DNA of 64,000 bases from UBA10649 sp963749905 (lineage in GTDB: Bacteria; Actinomycetota; Actinomycetes; S36-B12): NCBI GenBank assembly GCA_963749905.1, contig CAVVOF010000002.1, positions 402,717 to 466,716 of the forward strand, read 5' to 3'. The position numbers were made by a program, and so were the translations under genes. How positions within the stretch are numbered: position 1 is the stretch's first letter; every line of letters begins with the position of its first letter. Below the pieces are notes generated by a model. That model had not been told where the DNA came from. It did not search any database and saw only the letters and a list, made by a program, of their open reading frames with translations. Shown here piece by piece: positions 1 to 7,619 of this stretch.

Positions 1-340
1 GTCCATCGGCCTGGGCCTGACCGGCAGCATCTTCGGATGGTCGGGGAGCTTCGTGGCCTACCTGCTCGTGATGTTCGTCCTCGGCGGCGCGGTGTCCTTC
101 TTCACGACGACGGCGATGACCCTCTTCCAGGAGCAGGTGGAGCCGACGATGCAGGGCCGGGTGTTCGGGGTGCAGGGCATCGTGCTGGCCGTGGCGATGC
201 CGCTCGGGATGGTGGTCTTCGGGCCGCTCGCCGACGTGTTCAGCATCGAGTGGATCACCATCGTCGCCGGCCTGCTGATGATCGGCGTGACGATCGCGAT
301 GGGCTATCGGGCGCCCCGCGCCCTCGCCCCCGGTCGCTGA
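1..340 (+). CDS. MFS transporter, C-terminal fragment
   Basis: This is the last 112 residues of a polytopic membrane protein whose start lies before the window. The open frame runs from base 2 to the TGA at 338-340. It shows three hydrophobic stretches separated by a short cytoplasmic loop with the sequence MQGRVFGVQG, which resembles the GRV(F/M)G loop of drug or siderophore exporters of the MFS_3 type. A hydrophobic helix follows, then a short basic tail. It converges with the next gene with one base between the stop codons. The substrate cannot be told from this fragment. Confidence 0.8.
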   Translation, partial: SIGLGLTGSIFGWSGSFVAYLLVMFVLGGAVSFFTTTAMTLFQEQVEPTMQGRVFGVQGIVLAVAMPLGMVVFGPLADVFSIEWITIVAGLLMIGVTIAMGYRAPRALAPGR

Positions 341-341
341 C

Positions 342-1376
342 TCAGTCGGCCTCGCCGTCCACCGGGTCGTGGCGAACGACCCGACCCACCGCGCGGCACG
401 CCGCCAGCGCCGTCCGCGCCCAGTCCGGGCTCGCGCCCGCCAGCCCGCAGGTCGGCGTCACGGCCAGCCGCGACAGGGCCGTCTCGTCGGAGAGCCCCAG
501 CCGGTCCATCAGCCCGCGTACCGGGGCGCTCGCCCGCGTGTCCGACAGTGCGCCGGACCCGACCGACGGGACCGCACCGGCCAGGATCCCCACACCGGAC
601 TCCCAGGCCTGGCCCACCGCCTCATCCCCCTGGGCGTCGAGCAGGGTCACGTCGAGGCTGACGAAGGCCGCACCGGCCGAGGTCAGCAGACGCACCGGGA
701 CGTCGGCCGCGCAGCAGTGCACTCCGGGGAGCGCATCCGCGGCCCGGATCGCCGACAGCACGGTGGTCAGCCATCGGCCGGCAATCTGCTCGTCGACGGC
801 GGCGTACGCCGAGAGCCCGCTGGCCGTGCCGATGCGACCGGCGAGCACGGTCGGGAGCGCCGGCTCGTCGAGCTGGACGAGCACGGCACTCGCCCCGGGC
901 AGGCGGCGCCTCAGATCGCTCACGTGCAGTACGACGGCCTCGGCCAGCGCCTCGGCCAGGTCGCGCACGGCGCCCGGGTCCTTGAGCGCCCGCTCGCCGG
1001 ACGGCAGCTCGACGGCGGCCGCCATGGTCCAGGGTCCGGCGATCTGGCACTTCACCGGACCGCGGTAGCCCTCGGCCGTGGACTCGAGGGCATCGAGATC
1101 CTCGCCGAGGAACGACCAGGCACGACGCATCTGCCGCCCGAGCCCGCCCGCCACGCGCCACCCGTCCGGGGTCGTCTCCAGCCCGAGGCCCGATGACACC
1201 TGCGTGAGCAGGCCGCCGGTGCGGCCGATCAGGTCGGCGCCCGGTCCACGCGCCGGCAGCTCGACGACGTGCAGGAACCCGGGGAGCTCACCCGCGACGA
1301 CCCGGGCTGCCTCGAGTGCGGACGTGCCGGGCATCGACCCGACGCCCGTCGCCTCGGCCGGCGACCAGGGGATCAC
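342..1376 (-). CDS. MetE C-terminal-domain-like methionine synthase family protein
   Basis: The protein has 344 residues and resembles the catalytic C-terminal half of cobalamin-independent methionine synthase, without the N-terminal half found in full MetE (about 750 residues). The zinc-site pattern is visible as H220-C-C222 (PGVHCC) and C310 (VTPTCGLAG), and QLDEPALP near 168 matches the family. The GTG start at 1376 overlaps the mnmA stop as GTGA, which fixes the start and suggests translational coupling. The short form commonly lies next to mnmA in actinobacteria. Whether it uses methyl-tetrahydrofolate or another methyl donor is unknown. Confidence 0.8.
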   Translation of the reverse strand: MIPWSPAEATGVGSMPGTSALEAARVVAGELPGFLHVVELPARGPGADLIGRTGGLLTQVSSGLGLETTPDGWRVAGGLGRQMRRAWSFLGEDLDALESTAEGYRGPVKCQIAGPWTMAAAVELPSGERALKDPGAVRDLAEALAEAVVLHVSDLRRRLPGASAVLVQLDEPALPTVLAGRIGTASGLSAYAAVDEQIAGRWLTTVLSAIRAADALPGVHCCAADVPVRLLTSAGAAFVSLDVTLLDAQGDEAVGQAWESGVGILAGAVPSVGSGALSDTRASAPVRGLMDRLGLSDETALSRLAVTPTCGLAGASPDWARTALAACRAVGRVVRHDPVDGEAD

Positions 1377-2464
1377 GCGGACACCGCCCGTCGGGTGCGA
1401 TCCACGGTCGCGCTGCCGATCACGCGCGTGCCGTCGTACAGCACGACGGACTGCCCGGGGGCGAGGCCCCGGATGGTCTCCTCCAGCTCGACGGCGAGCA
1501 TGCCGTCGCGCACGCACGCCGAGGCCGGCACCGGCGTTCCGTGCGCGCGCACCTGCGCCATGACGGCCGTCGGCTCGGGTCCCAGGGGCTCGCCCGTCCA
1601 CGTCAGGTGACTGCCCTCGATCCGGTCCACGTCGAGCAGCACCGGCGGCCCCACCGTGACCGTGTTGGTGACCACGTCGACGTCGACGACATAGCGCGGC
1701 GTGCCATCGGCGGTCGGCACCCGCAGGTCCAGACCGCGGCGCTGTCCGATGGTGAATGCGTTCGCCCCCGCGTGCCGGGCGACGACCGCGCCGGTGCTCG
1801 CATCGATCACGTCACCCGGCCCCGCCTCCACCCGGGAGCGCACGAACGCCGCCGTGTCACCGTCAGGGATGAAGCAGATGTCATGGCTGTCGGCCTTGCG
1901 CGCGACGGCCAGTCCACGGTCCTCGGCCTCGCGCCGCACGGTCTCCTTCATGTCGTCGCCGAGCGGGAACAGCGAGCGGGACACCTGCTCGCCAGTGAGC
2001 ACGCCCAGTACGTACGACTGGTCCTTCGCCGGATCCACCGCCCGGTGCAGTTCCGCACCGCCCGGGCCCCTGACGATGCGGGCGTAGTGCCCGGTCGCGA
2101 CCGCATCGAAGTCGAGGGCCAGCGCGCGGTCGAGCACGGCCGCGAACTTGATCCGCTCGTTGCAGCGCAGGCAGGGGTTCGGGGTGCGGCCCTTCCGGTA
2201 CTCCTCGACGAAGTCGTCGATCACCTCCTGCCGGAAGCGCTCGGACAGGTCCCACACGTAGAAGGGGATGCCGAGCAGGTCTGCCACGCGGCGGGCATCG
2301 CGCGCGTCGTCGAGCGTGCAGCAGCCTCGCGACACTCGTCCGGCGGAGGGCGTGGTGCGCGACAGGGCCAGGTGGACGCCGACCACCTCGTGGCCGGCAT
2401 CGACCATGCGGGCAGCCGCGACGGAGGAGTCCACGCCGCCGGACATGGCGGCCAGCACCCGCAT
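1373..2464 (-). CDS. mnmA: tRNA-specific 2-thiouridylase MnmA
   Basis: The enzyme thiolates U34 of Lys, Glu and Gln tRNAs in the cytoplasm, using ATP and sulfur passed on from a cysteine desulfurase. The 363-residue length is normal. The PP-loop SGGVDSS is at residues 8-14, the catalytic cysteine pair is C98 (in NPCLRCN) and C197 (in HDICFIPDG), and GQRRGLDL follows. The ATG at 2464 lies one base after the stop of the cysteine desulfurase gene and the end overlaps the MetE-like gene by four bases, so the three form an operon. The sulfur donor next door fits its job. Confidence 0.95.
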   Translation of the reverse strand: MRVLAAMSGGVDSSVAAARMVDAGHEVVGVHLALSRTTPSAGRVSRGCCTLDDARDARRVADLLGIPFYVWDLSERFRQEVIDDFVEEYRKGRTPNPCLRCNERIKFAAVLDRALALDFDAVATGHYARIVRGPGGAELHRAVDPAKDQSYVLGVLTGEQVSRSLFPLGDDMKETVRREAEDRGLAVARKADSHDICFIPDGDTAAFVRSRVEAGPGDVIDASTGAVVARHAGANAFTIGQRRGLDLRVPTADGTPRYVVDVDVVTNTVTVGPPVLLDVDRIEGSHLTWTGEPLGPEPTAVMAQVRAHGTPVPASACVRDGMLAVELEETIRGLAPGQSVVLYDGTRVIGSATVDRTRRAVSA

Positions 2465-2465
2465 C

Positions 2466-3656
2466 TCAGCCCGCCTGTCGGGCGAGGGAGCCGGCGCGGC
2501 GAGCCCGCTCGACCGCCCCGGGCAGGGCGGCCACGACGGCGTCCACGTCGGCCATCGACGACGTCTCGCCGAGGCTGAAGCGAAGGGACGACCGGGCGAG
2601 CGTCTCGTCGGCCCCCATCGCCAGCAGCACGTGGCTGGGCTCAGGGATGCCGGCCGTGCAGGCCGAACCGGTCGAGCAGTCGATGCCTGCGGCATCCAGG
2701 AGCATCAGCAGCAGGTCGCCCTCGCACCCCGGGAAGGTGACGTGCACATTCCCCGGCAGTCGCTCCTCGGGTCCGGTGCCCGGATCCCCGTTGAGGATCG
2801 CATCCGGGACGGTCTCGCGGATGCGCGCGGCGAGCGACTCGCGCAGCTCGACGAGGTGCCGGGCTCGCTCCTCCTGCCCGTTGACGGCGTGCTGCACCGC
2901 GACGGCGAAGGCCGCGATCCCGGGCGCATCCACCGTGCCCGAGCGCACCTCGCGCTCCTGGCCGCCGCCGTGCAGGATCGGCGTTGGCGACAGCCGCGGG
3001 TCCAGCAGCAGGGCACCGACCCCGAACGGTCCGCCCACCTTGTGACTGCTGATCGCCGCCGACTGCGCGCCCGCGGCTCGGGCGTCGAGCGGCAGATGGC
3101 CGAGAGCCTGCACCGCGTCGGTGTGGAACGGCACGCCCGCCTCGCCGCAGAGTCCGGCGATCTCGCGCACCGGCTGCACGGTGCCCACCTCGTTGTTGGC
3201 CCACATCACCGTGCACAGTGCGGCAGGGGCGTCGGCCAGGGCGTCCGCGACGGCGTCGACGATCACGCGGCCGTATCGATCCACGGGCAGCCAGACGATC
3301 TCCGCGCCCTGGTGCTCCTGCAGCCACATCACCGGATCGAGCACGGCGTGGTGCTCCACCGCGCTGCACAGGATCCGCGTGGCTCCCATCTCGCGGTTCC
3401 TGGCCCAGAAGATGCCCTTGACCGCCAGGTTGTCGGCCTCGGTGCCACCCGAGGTGAACACCACGGCACTCGGCCGCACGTCCAGGTCCGCGGCGATCGA
3501 TTCGCGAGCCTCCTCGACCGCGCGACGTGCGGCGCGGCCCGACGCATGCAGGGAGGAGGGGTTGCCGAGCAGCTCCGACTGCCTCACCCAGGCTTCGCGC
3601 GCCTGGGCGAGCATCGGCGACGTCGCCGCATGGTCCAGATACGCGCGATCACCCAC
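2466..3656 (-). CDS. Cysteine desulfurase (IscS/NifS family)
   Basis: A PLP enzyme of 396 residues that takes sulfur from cysteine as an enzyme-bound persulfide, here probably mainly for MnmA. Visible are the N-terminal LDHAATSP, the EHHAV histidine near 102, NNEVG at 154, D180 (HTDAVQ), the PLP lysine K206 (SSHKVGGP) and the catalytic cysteine C333 (TGSACTAG). The GTG start at 3656 has no ribosome-binding site but has TAGGCT eight bases upstream (3665-3670), which suggests a leaderless mRNA. It heads the operon iscS-like/mnmA/metE-like. Confidence 0.93.
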   Translation of the reverse strand: MGDRAYLDHAATSPMLAQAREAWVRQSELLGNPSSLHASGRAARRAVEEARESIAADLDVRPSAVVFTSGGTEADNLAVKGIFWARNREMGATRILCSAVEHHAVLDPVMWLQEHQGAEIVWLPVDRYGRVIVDAVADALADAPAALCTVMWANNEVGTVQPVREIAGLCGEAGVPFHTDAVQALGHLPLDARAAGAQSAAISSHKVGGPFGVGALLLDPRLSPTPILHGGGQEREVRSGTVDAPGIAAFAVAVQHAVNGQEERARHLVELRESLAARIRETVPDAILNGDPGTGPEERLPGNVHVTFPGCEGDLLLMLLDAAGIDCSTGSACTAGIPEPSHVLLAMGADETLARSSLRFSLGETSSMADVDAVVAALPGAVERARRAGSLARQAG

Positions 3657-3698
3657 GGCGGGCCAGCCTAGTCCGGGGACCCGGTTCCCGCTCTCCGG

Positions 3699-4655
3699 TC
3701 AGCTCTGACGCTTCGCGATCTCGTCGGTCAGTTGGGGGACGACCTGGAACAGGTCACCCACCACGCCGTAGTCCGCCAGCTCGAAGATCGGCGCCTCCGG
3801 GTCCTTGTTGACCACCACGATCGTCTTCGACGTCTGCATCCCGGCCCGGTGCTGGATCGCCCCCGAGATGCCGTTCGCCACGTACAGCTGCGGCGAGACC
3901 GTCTTGCCGGTCTGCCCCACCTGGAACTGATGCGGGTACCAGCCGGCATCCGTCGCCGCCCGCGACGCCCCCACCGCCGCGCCCAGGGCGTCCGCCAGCG
4001 CCTCGATCACCGAGAAGCCGTCCGCCGACCCGACCCCGCGGCCGCCGGAGACCACGATCGCGGCCTCCGTCAGCTCCGGACGCCCGCCCTTGACCGCCGC
4101 CGTCCGACCCGTGATCGTCGCCTTGGTCGCCGCATCCGACAGTGCCACGGACACGTCCGTGCGGGTGCATGTCGTGGGCGCGGGCTCGGGGGCGATGGCG
4201 TTGCCGCGCACCGTGATGATCGGGGTGCCGTGGGTGACCTGCGAGTGCACCACCGTCGACCCGCCGAACACGCTCTGCGTCGCGACCAGGTCCGCCGACA
4301 CGTCGACCGCATCCGTGATGACGCCGGAATCCGTCTTGACTGCCAGGCGGCCCGCGATCTCCTTGCCGTCCGCCGACGACGCGATCAGCACCGCGACCGG
4401 CGAGGACTGCACGACCAGCTGGGCCAGCACCTCCGCTGCGGGGGCAACCGGATGCCGGGCGAAGCTGTCGTCAGCGGCCACGTAGGCGGTGCCCGCTCCG
4501 TACTCGCCCAGAGTGGTCAGCGCCGCATCGCTGCAGCCCGCACCCACCCACACCGCGCTCGGCTCACCGAGCCGGCGTGCCAGCGTCAGCAGCTCCAGCG
4601 TGGCCTTCTTGACCGCGCCGTCGACCTGCTCGACCAGGACCAGGACCTCACCCAT
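3699..4655 (-). CDS. etfA: Electron transfer flavoprotein alpha subunit
   Basis: ETF alpha binds FAD and passes electrons from acyl-CoA dehydrogenases to the respiratory chain as a heterodimer with EtfB. The 318-residue length is typical. The C-terminal FAD domain is clear from about residue 203: SGGRGVGSADGF, then GASRAATDAGWYPHQFQVGQTGKT as far as NGISGAIQH around 269, and NKDPEAPIFELADYG near the end. It follows etfB by 27 bases that contain a GGAG-type ribosome site, so the two are cotranscribed. Confidence 0.95.
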   Translation of the reverse strand: MGEVLVLVEQVDGAVKKATLELLTLARRLGEPSAVWVGAGCSDAALTTLGEYGAGTAYVAADDSFARHPVAPAAEVLAQLVVQSSPVAVLIASSADGKEIAGRLAVKTDSGVITDAVDVSADLVATQSVFGGSTVVHSQVTHGTPIITVRGNAIAPEPAPTTCTRTDVSVALSDAATKATITGRTAAVKGGRPELTEAAIVVSGGRGVGSADGFSVIEALADALGAAVGASRAATDAGWYPHQFQVGQTGKTVSPQLYVANGISGAIQHRAGMQTSKTIVVVNKDPEAPIFELADYGVVGDLFQVVPQLTDEIAKRQS

Positions 4656-4682
4656 TGCTCGTTCTCCCTCTCGACCCGACGC

Positions 4683-5462
4683 CTAGATGAACTTGTGCTC
4701 GGCCAGGTAGCCGGCGATCTTCACGCCGCCGTCACCATCGTCGGTGACGACCGTGCCCGCCGCCTTCGGCGGCCGCGCCGCGAAGTCCGCCACCGTGCTC
4801 CACGCGGCCGACAGGCCCAAGCGGCCTTCATCGAGGCCCGCGCCCGCAGCGTCAAGGGTCTCGACCGGCTTCTTCTTCGCGGCCATGATCCCCTTGAACG
4901 ACGGGTACCGCGGCTCGTTGATCTTCTCCACCACGCTGACCACCGCCGGAATCGACGCCGTCACCGTCGCCACCCCGTCCTCGCCGATCCGCTCGATCGT
5001 GACCTCCGAGCCGGACACCTCGACCTTCTGCGCGAACGTCAGCTGCGCCCAGCCCAGCCGCTCCGCGACCATCGCCGGCACCACCGACATCCGCGCATCC
5101 GTCGACTCCGACCCGAACACCACCAGGTCGAACCCACGATCCTTGAGCACCTCGGCGAGCGCGTAGCTCGTCGCCAGCGCATCCGAGCCGTGGAAGCCGT
5201 CGCCCACCAGGTGGATACCGGCGTCCGCGCCCATGCTCAGCGCCTTGCGCACCGTCTCCGCGGCCCGCTCCGGGCCCATCGAGACCACCACGACCTCGCC
5301 GCCGTGCGCCTCGACCAGCTTCAACGACTCCTCGACCGCGTACTCGTCGAGCTCGTTCATCACGCCGTCCGCGGACTCGCGGTCCAACGTCGAGTCACCC
5401 GCCGTGAGCTGCTTCTCCGCCCACGTGTCCGGAACCTGCTTCACACATACCGCGATCTTCAT
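4683..5462 (-). CDS. etfB: Electron transfer flavoprotein beta subunit
   Basis: A 259-residue partner of EtfA. It begins MKIAVCVKQVPDTWA and contains VGSESTDA in a FGSESTDARMSVVPAMVAERLGW segment characteristic of the AMP-binding beta subunit, followed by AAKKKPVETLD, which matches the recognition-loop region. The ATG at 5462 is preceded by GGGAGGAC. Upstream lies a TATATT box overlapping a TTACT-N4-AGTAA palindrome, so the etfBA pair is probably under a dedicated repressor. Its place close to crotonase and acyl-CoA genes fits fatty-acid or branched-chain oxidation. Confidence 0.95.
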   Translation of the reverse strand: MKIAVCVKQVPDTWAEKQLTAGDSTLDRESADGVMNELDEYAVEESLKLVEAHGGEVVVVSMGPERAAETVRKALSMGADAGIHLVGDGFHGSDALATSYALAEVLKDRGFDLVVFGSESTDARMSVVPAMVAERLGWAQLTFAQKVEVSGSEVTIERIGEDGVATVTASIPAVVSVVEKINEPRYPSFKGIMAAKKKPVETLDAAGAGLDEGRLGLSAAWSTVADFAARPPKAAGTVVTDDGDGGVKIAGYLAEHKFI

Positions 5463-5490
5463 GGGGCTGGTCCTCCCGAACCACAGTTAG

Positions 5491-5508
5491 TTACTCGCCA
5501 GTAATATA
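5491..5508 (-). promoter_or_regulatory. Promoter -10 box with overlapping palindromic operator of etfBA
   Basis: On the minus strand TATATT (5503-5508) is a good -10 hexamer about 40 bases before the etfB start. The palindrome TTACT-CGCC-AGTAA (5491-5504, plus strand) overlaps its downstream edge by two bases. An arrangement like this is typical of repression by a dimeric TetR- or GntR-type acyl-CoA-responsive regulator. The regulator itself is not identifiable here, and a convincing -35 hexamer is not visible. Confidence 0.55.
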
Positions 5509-5533
5509 GCGCTCCGTCGCCCGAACCGACTCC

Positions 5534-6718
5534 TCAGGCCCGCGTGCCCGCCACTGCCGCCCGATAGACCCGATCCGTGGCACCGACGATCGTGGGCCAA
5601 CCGTACTGCTCGTCCACCGCGCGGCGAGCGGCCGCGACCCGTCGCCGAGCCGCGCTCGGGTGCGTGAGCACGTCCACGAGCGCACTGGCCAGCGCGGCCG
5701 CGTCCCCGGGCGGGAAGAGCAGCCCGGTGACCCCGTCCTCGACGATCCCCGCGAGTCCTCCGGTACGGGCTGCGACCAGCGGCGTGCCGAGGACAGTCGC
5801 CTCGAGTGCGACGAAGCCGAAGGGCTCGTACAGCGAGGGCACCACGGCGACGTCGCTGGCCGCGATCGTCGACCGCAGGTCCTCGTCGCTCACATAGCCG
5901 GCGAAGGTCACGGCGTCGGTGAGCCGGCGGCGGCGGACCCGGCGCCGCAGCTCCGGCTCCGCGCCGCCCGTGCCCATGACGACCGCGCGCGCATCGGGCA
6001 CCGCCCGGCGCACGGCCGGCATCGCGTCGATCAGCGTCTGCACCCCCTTCTCGGGCTCGAGCCGTCCGCTGAAGCCGATCAGGTTCGGGCCGTAGCGGCG
6101 GCGCATCGCCCGCTTGCGGGCCGGCGTCGTCTGCCAGTCGTCCGGCTCGATGCCGTTGGGGACTACCGACAGGAGATCCGGGTCGCAGTCGAACAGCCCG
6201 ATCGCCTCGGCCCGCATGTACTCGCTGCAGACGATGACGCGATCCGCCGCGTCCACGATCCAGCCCTCGATCGCATCGACGCGCTGGGAGAAGGCCGTGC
6301 CCAGGACCCCGCCGGTGCGGCCCGACTCGGTGGCATGCACGGTGAGGACGACGGGGACGCCCGTCGCGTCCCGCAGGAGGACGGCGCTCTGCGCGGCGAG
6401 CCAGTCGTGCACGTGCAGCACGTCCGGCCTGATCTCACGCACCAGCGCGATCCCCCGCGAGGTCACCGCGACGTTGAAGCCGAAGCACCAGTCGAGGAAG
6501 CCGTCCCGCCAGTCCGACGGAGCGGGCGGGACCGGCTCGACCCGCACGATGCGCACGCCGTTGACGATCTCGTCGTCTGCCGTGTCCGGACCGGACTGCG
6601 TGATGACGGTGACCTGATGTCCCTGCGCCGCCTGCTCCTCCGCCAGGGCGTGCACATGCCGTCCGAGGCCGCCGTAGACGACCGGCGGGTACTCCCAGGA
6701 CAGGTGGAGGATGCGCAC
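5534..6718 (-). CDS. GT4 glycosyltransferase, glycogen/alpha-glucan synthase type
   Basis: A 394-residue GT-B enzyme that probably adds glucose from a nucleotide sugar to an alpha-1,4-glucan. The N-terminus MRILHLSWEYPPVVYGGLGRHV carries the donor-loop GGLG, and HVHDW and HATE follow. The C-terminal half has GFSGRLEPEKG and the E-x7-E motif region PSLYEPFGFVALEA. From memory the N-terminus is closer to the mycobacterial Rv3032 type than to GlgM (Rv1212c), so it may make glycogen or a methylglucose-type glucan instead of maltose-1-phosphate. It follows the crotonase gene by 12 bases, opposite the glg genes. Confidence 0.8.
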   Translation of the reverse strand: MRILHLSWEYPPVVYGGLGRHVHALAEEQAAQGHQVTVITQSGPDTADDEIVNGVRIVRVEPVPPAPSDWRDGFLDWCFGFNVAVTSRGIALVREIRPDVLHVHDWLAAQSAVLLRDATGVPVVLTVHATESGRTGGVLGTAFSQRVDAIEGWIVDAADRVIVCSEYMRAEAIGLFDCDPDLLSVVPNGIEPDDWQTTPARKRAMRRRYGPNLIGFSGRLEPEKGVQTLIDAMPAVRRAVPDARAVVMGTGGAEPELRRRVRRRRLTDAVTFAGYVSDEDLRSTIAASDVAVVPSLYEPFGFVALEATVLGTPLVAARTGGLAGIVEDGVTGLLFPPGDAAALASALVDVLTHPSAARRRVAAARRAVDEQYGWPTIVGATDRVYRAAVAGTRA

Positions 6719-6730
6719 GCGTCGGCCGAT

Positions 6731-7504
6731 CTAGCGGCCGGTGAAGTCGGCAGGTCGCTTCTCGACGAAGGCCGCCATGCCCAGCTTCTGGTCGTCGGTG
6801 GCGAACAGGCCCGCGAACCGCACGCGTTCGATGTCGAGGCCGGTCTCGATGTCCACCTCGGTGCCGCGGTCGATGGCCTCCTTGGCCGCCCGCAGCGCGA
6901 GCGGCGCTCCCTTGGCCAGCCGCGCAGCGAGTTCCTGCGCCGTCGCGTACACGTCATCGGCCGCCACGACGCGATTCACCAGACCGATCTCGAGCGCCTC
7001 GTCGGCCGCCACGTGCCGCCCGGTGAAGACCAGGTCCTTGGCGCGCGAGACCCCCACCAGCCGGGGCAGGCGCTGGGTGCCGCCGGCCCCCGGGATGATG
7101 CCGAGAAGAATCTCCGGCTGACCCAGTTTGGCGTCGCTCGCGGCGATGCGGAGGTCGCAGCACAGCGCGAGCTCGCATCCCCCGCCGAGCGCGTAGCCGG
7201 TCACCGCGGCGATCGTCGGCTGCGGAATCCGGGCGACGGCGGTGAACGCGCTCTGCAGGCCGACGGACGCCAGCAGCATGTCCTGGTAGGACATGTCGGC
7301 CATCTCCTTGATGTCCGCGCCCGCGGCGAACACCTTGGGGCCTCCGTACACGATCACCGCGCCCACGTCGGTGCGCGCCCCGATCTCCTCGGCTGCCGAC
7401 CGGATCTCGCGCTGCATCTGCAGGTTGAGTGCGTTCATGGGCGGCCGCTGCAGGAGGATGGTCGCGACCGACTCGTGAACCTCGACCGACACGAACTCGC
7501 CCAT
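6731..7504 (-). CDS. Enoyl-CoA hydratase / crotonase family protein
   Basis: The 257-residue protein would hydrate trans-2-enoyl-CoA in beta-oxidation. Crotonase signatures are complete: the oxyanion-hole segment AAGADIKEMADM, GGGCELALCCDLRIA with the first catalytic Glu, and GQPEILLGIIPGAGGTQRL with the second Glu. The C-terminus ends FVEKRPADFTGR, as in typical short-chain hydratases. The ATG at 7504 was chosen because GGAGGG lies just upstream; the open frame extends 107 codons further but without family similarity. It diverges from glgX across 115 bases. Confidence 0.92.
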   Translation of the reverse strand: MGEFVSVEVHESVATILLQRPPMNALNLQMQREIRSAAEEIGARTDVGAVIVYGGPKVFAAGADIKEMADMSYQDMLLASVGLQSAFTAVARIPQPTIAAVTGYALGGGCELALCCDLRIAASDAKLGQPEILLGIIPGAGGTQRLPRLVGVSRAKDLVFTGRHVAADEALEIGLVNRVVAADDVYATAQELAARLAKGAPLALRAAKEAIDRGTEVDIETGLDIERVRFAGLFATDDQKLGMAAFVEKRPADFTGR

Positions 7505-7619
7505 GGAATCGCCCTCCGCTGTGGTCGTCGGAACGTCGTGGTGCCGACGGTGACTCGAGCGTAGCCGTCGCCGTATCGCTCGTGACGAGGCCCCGCTGGC
7601 GACCTGTAGCCTCTGCCGG

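Noticed and set aside
37..1068. Long plus-strand frames opposite the MetE-like, mnmA and many other genes
   Set aside because: They are GC-rich mirror frames with Arg/Pro/Ala-rich low-complexity translations and no motifs.
1377..1601. Cobalamin riboswitch before the MetE-like gene
   Set aside because: The gene starts inside the mnmA stop codon, so there is no leader to hold a riboswitch.
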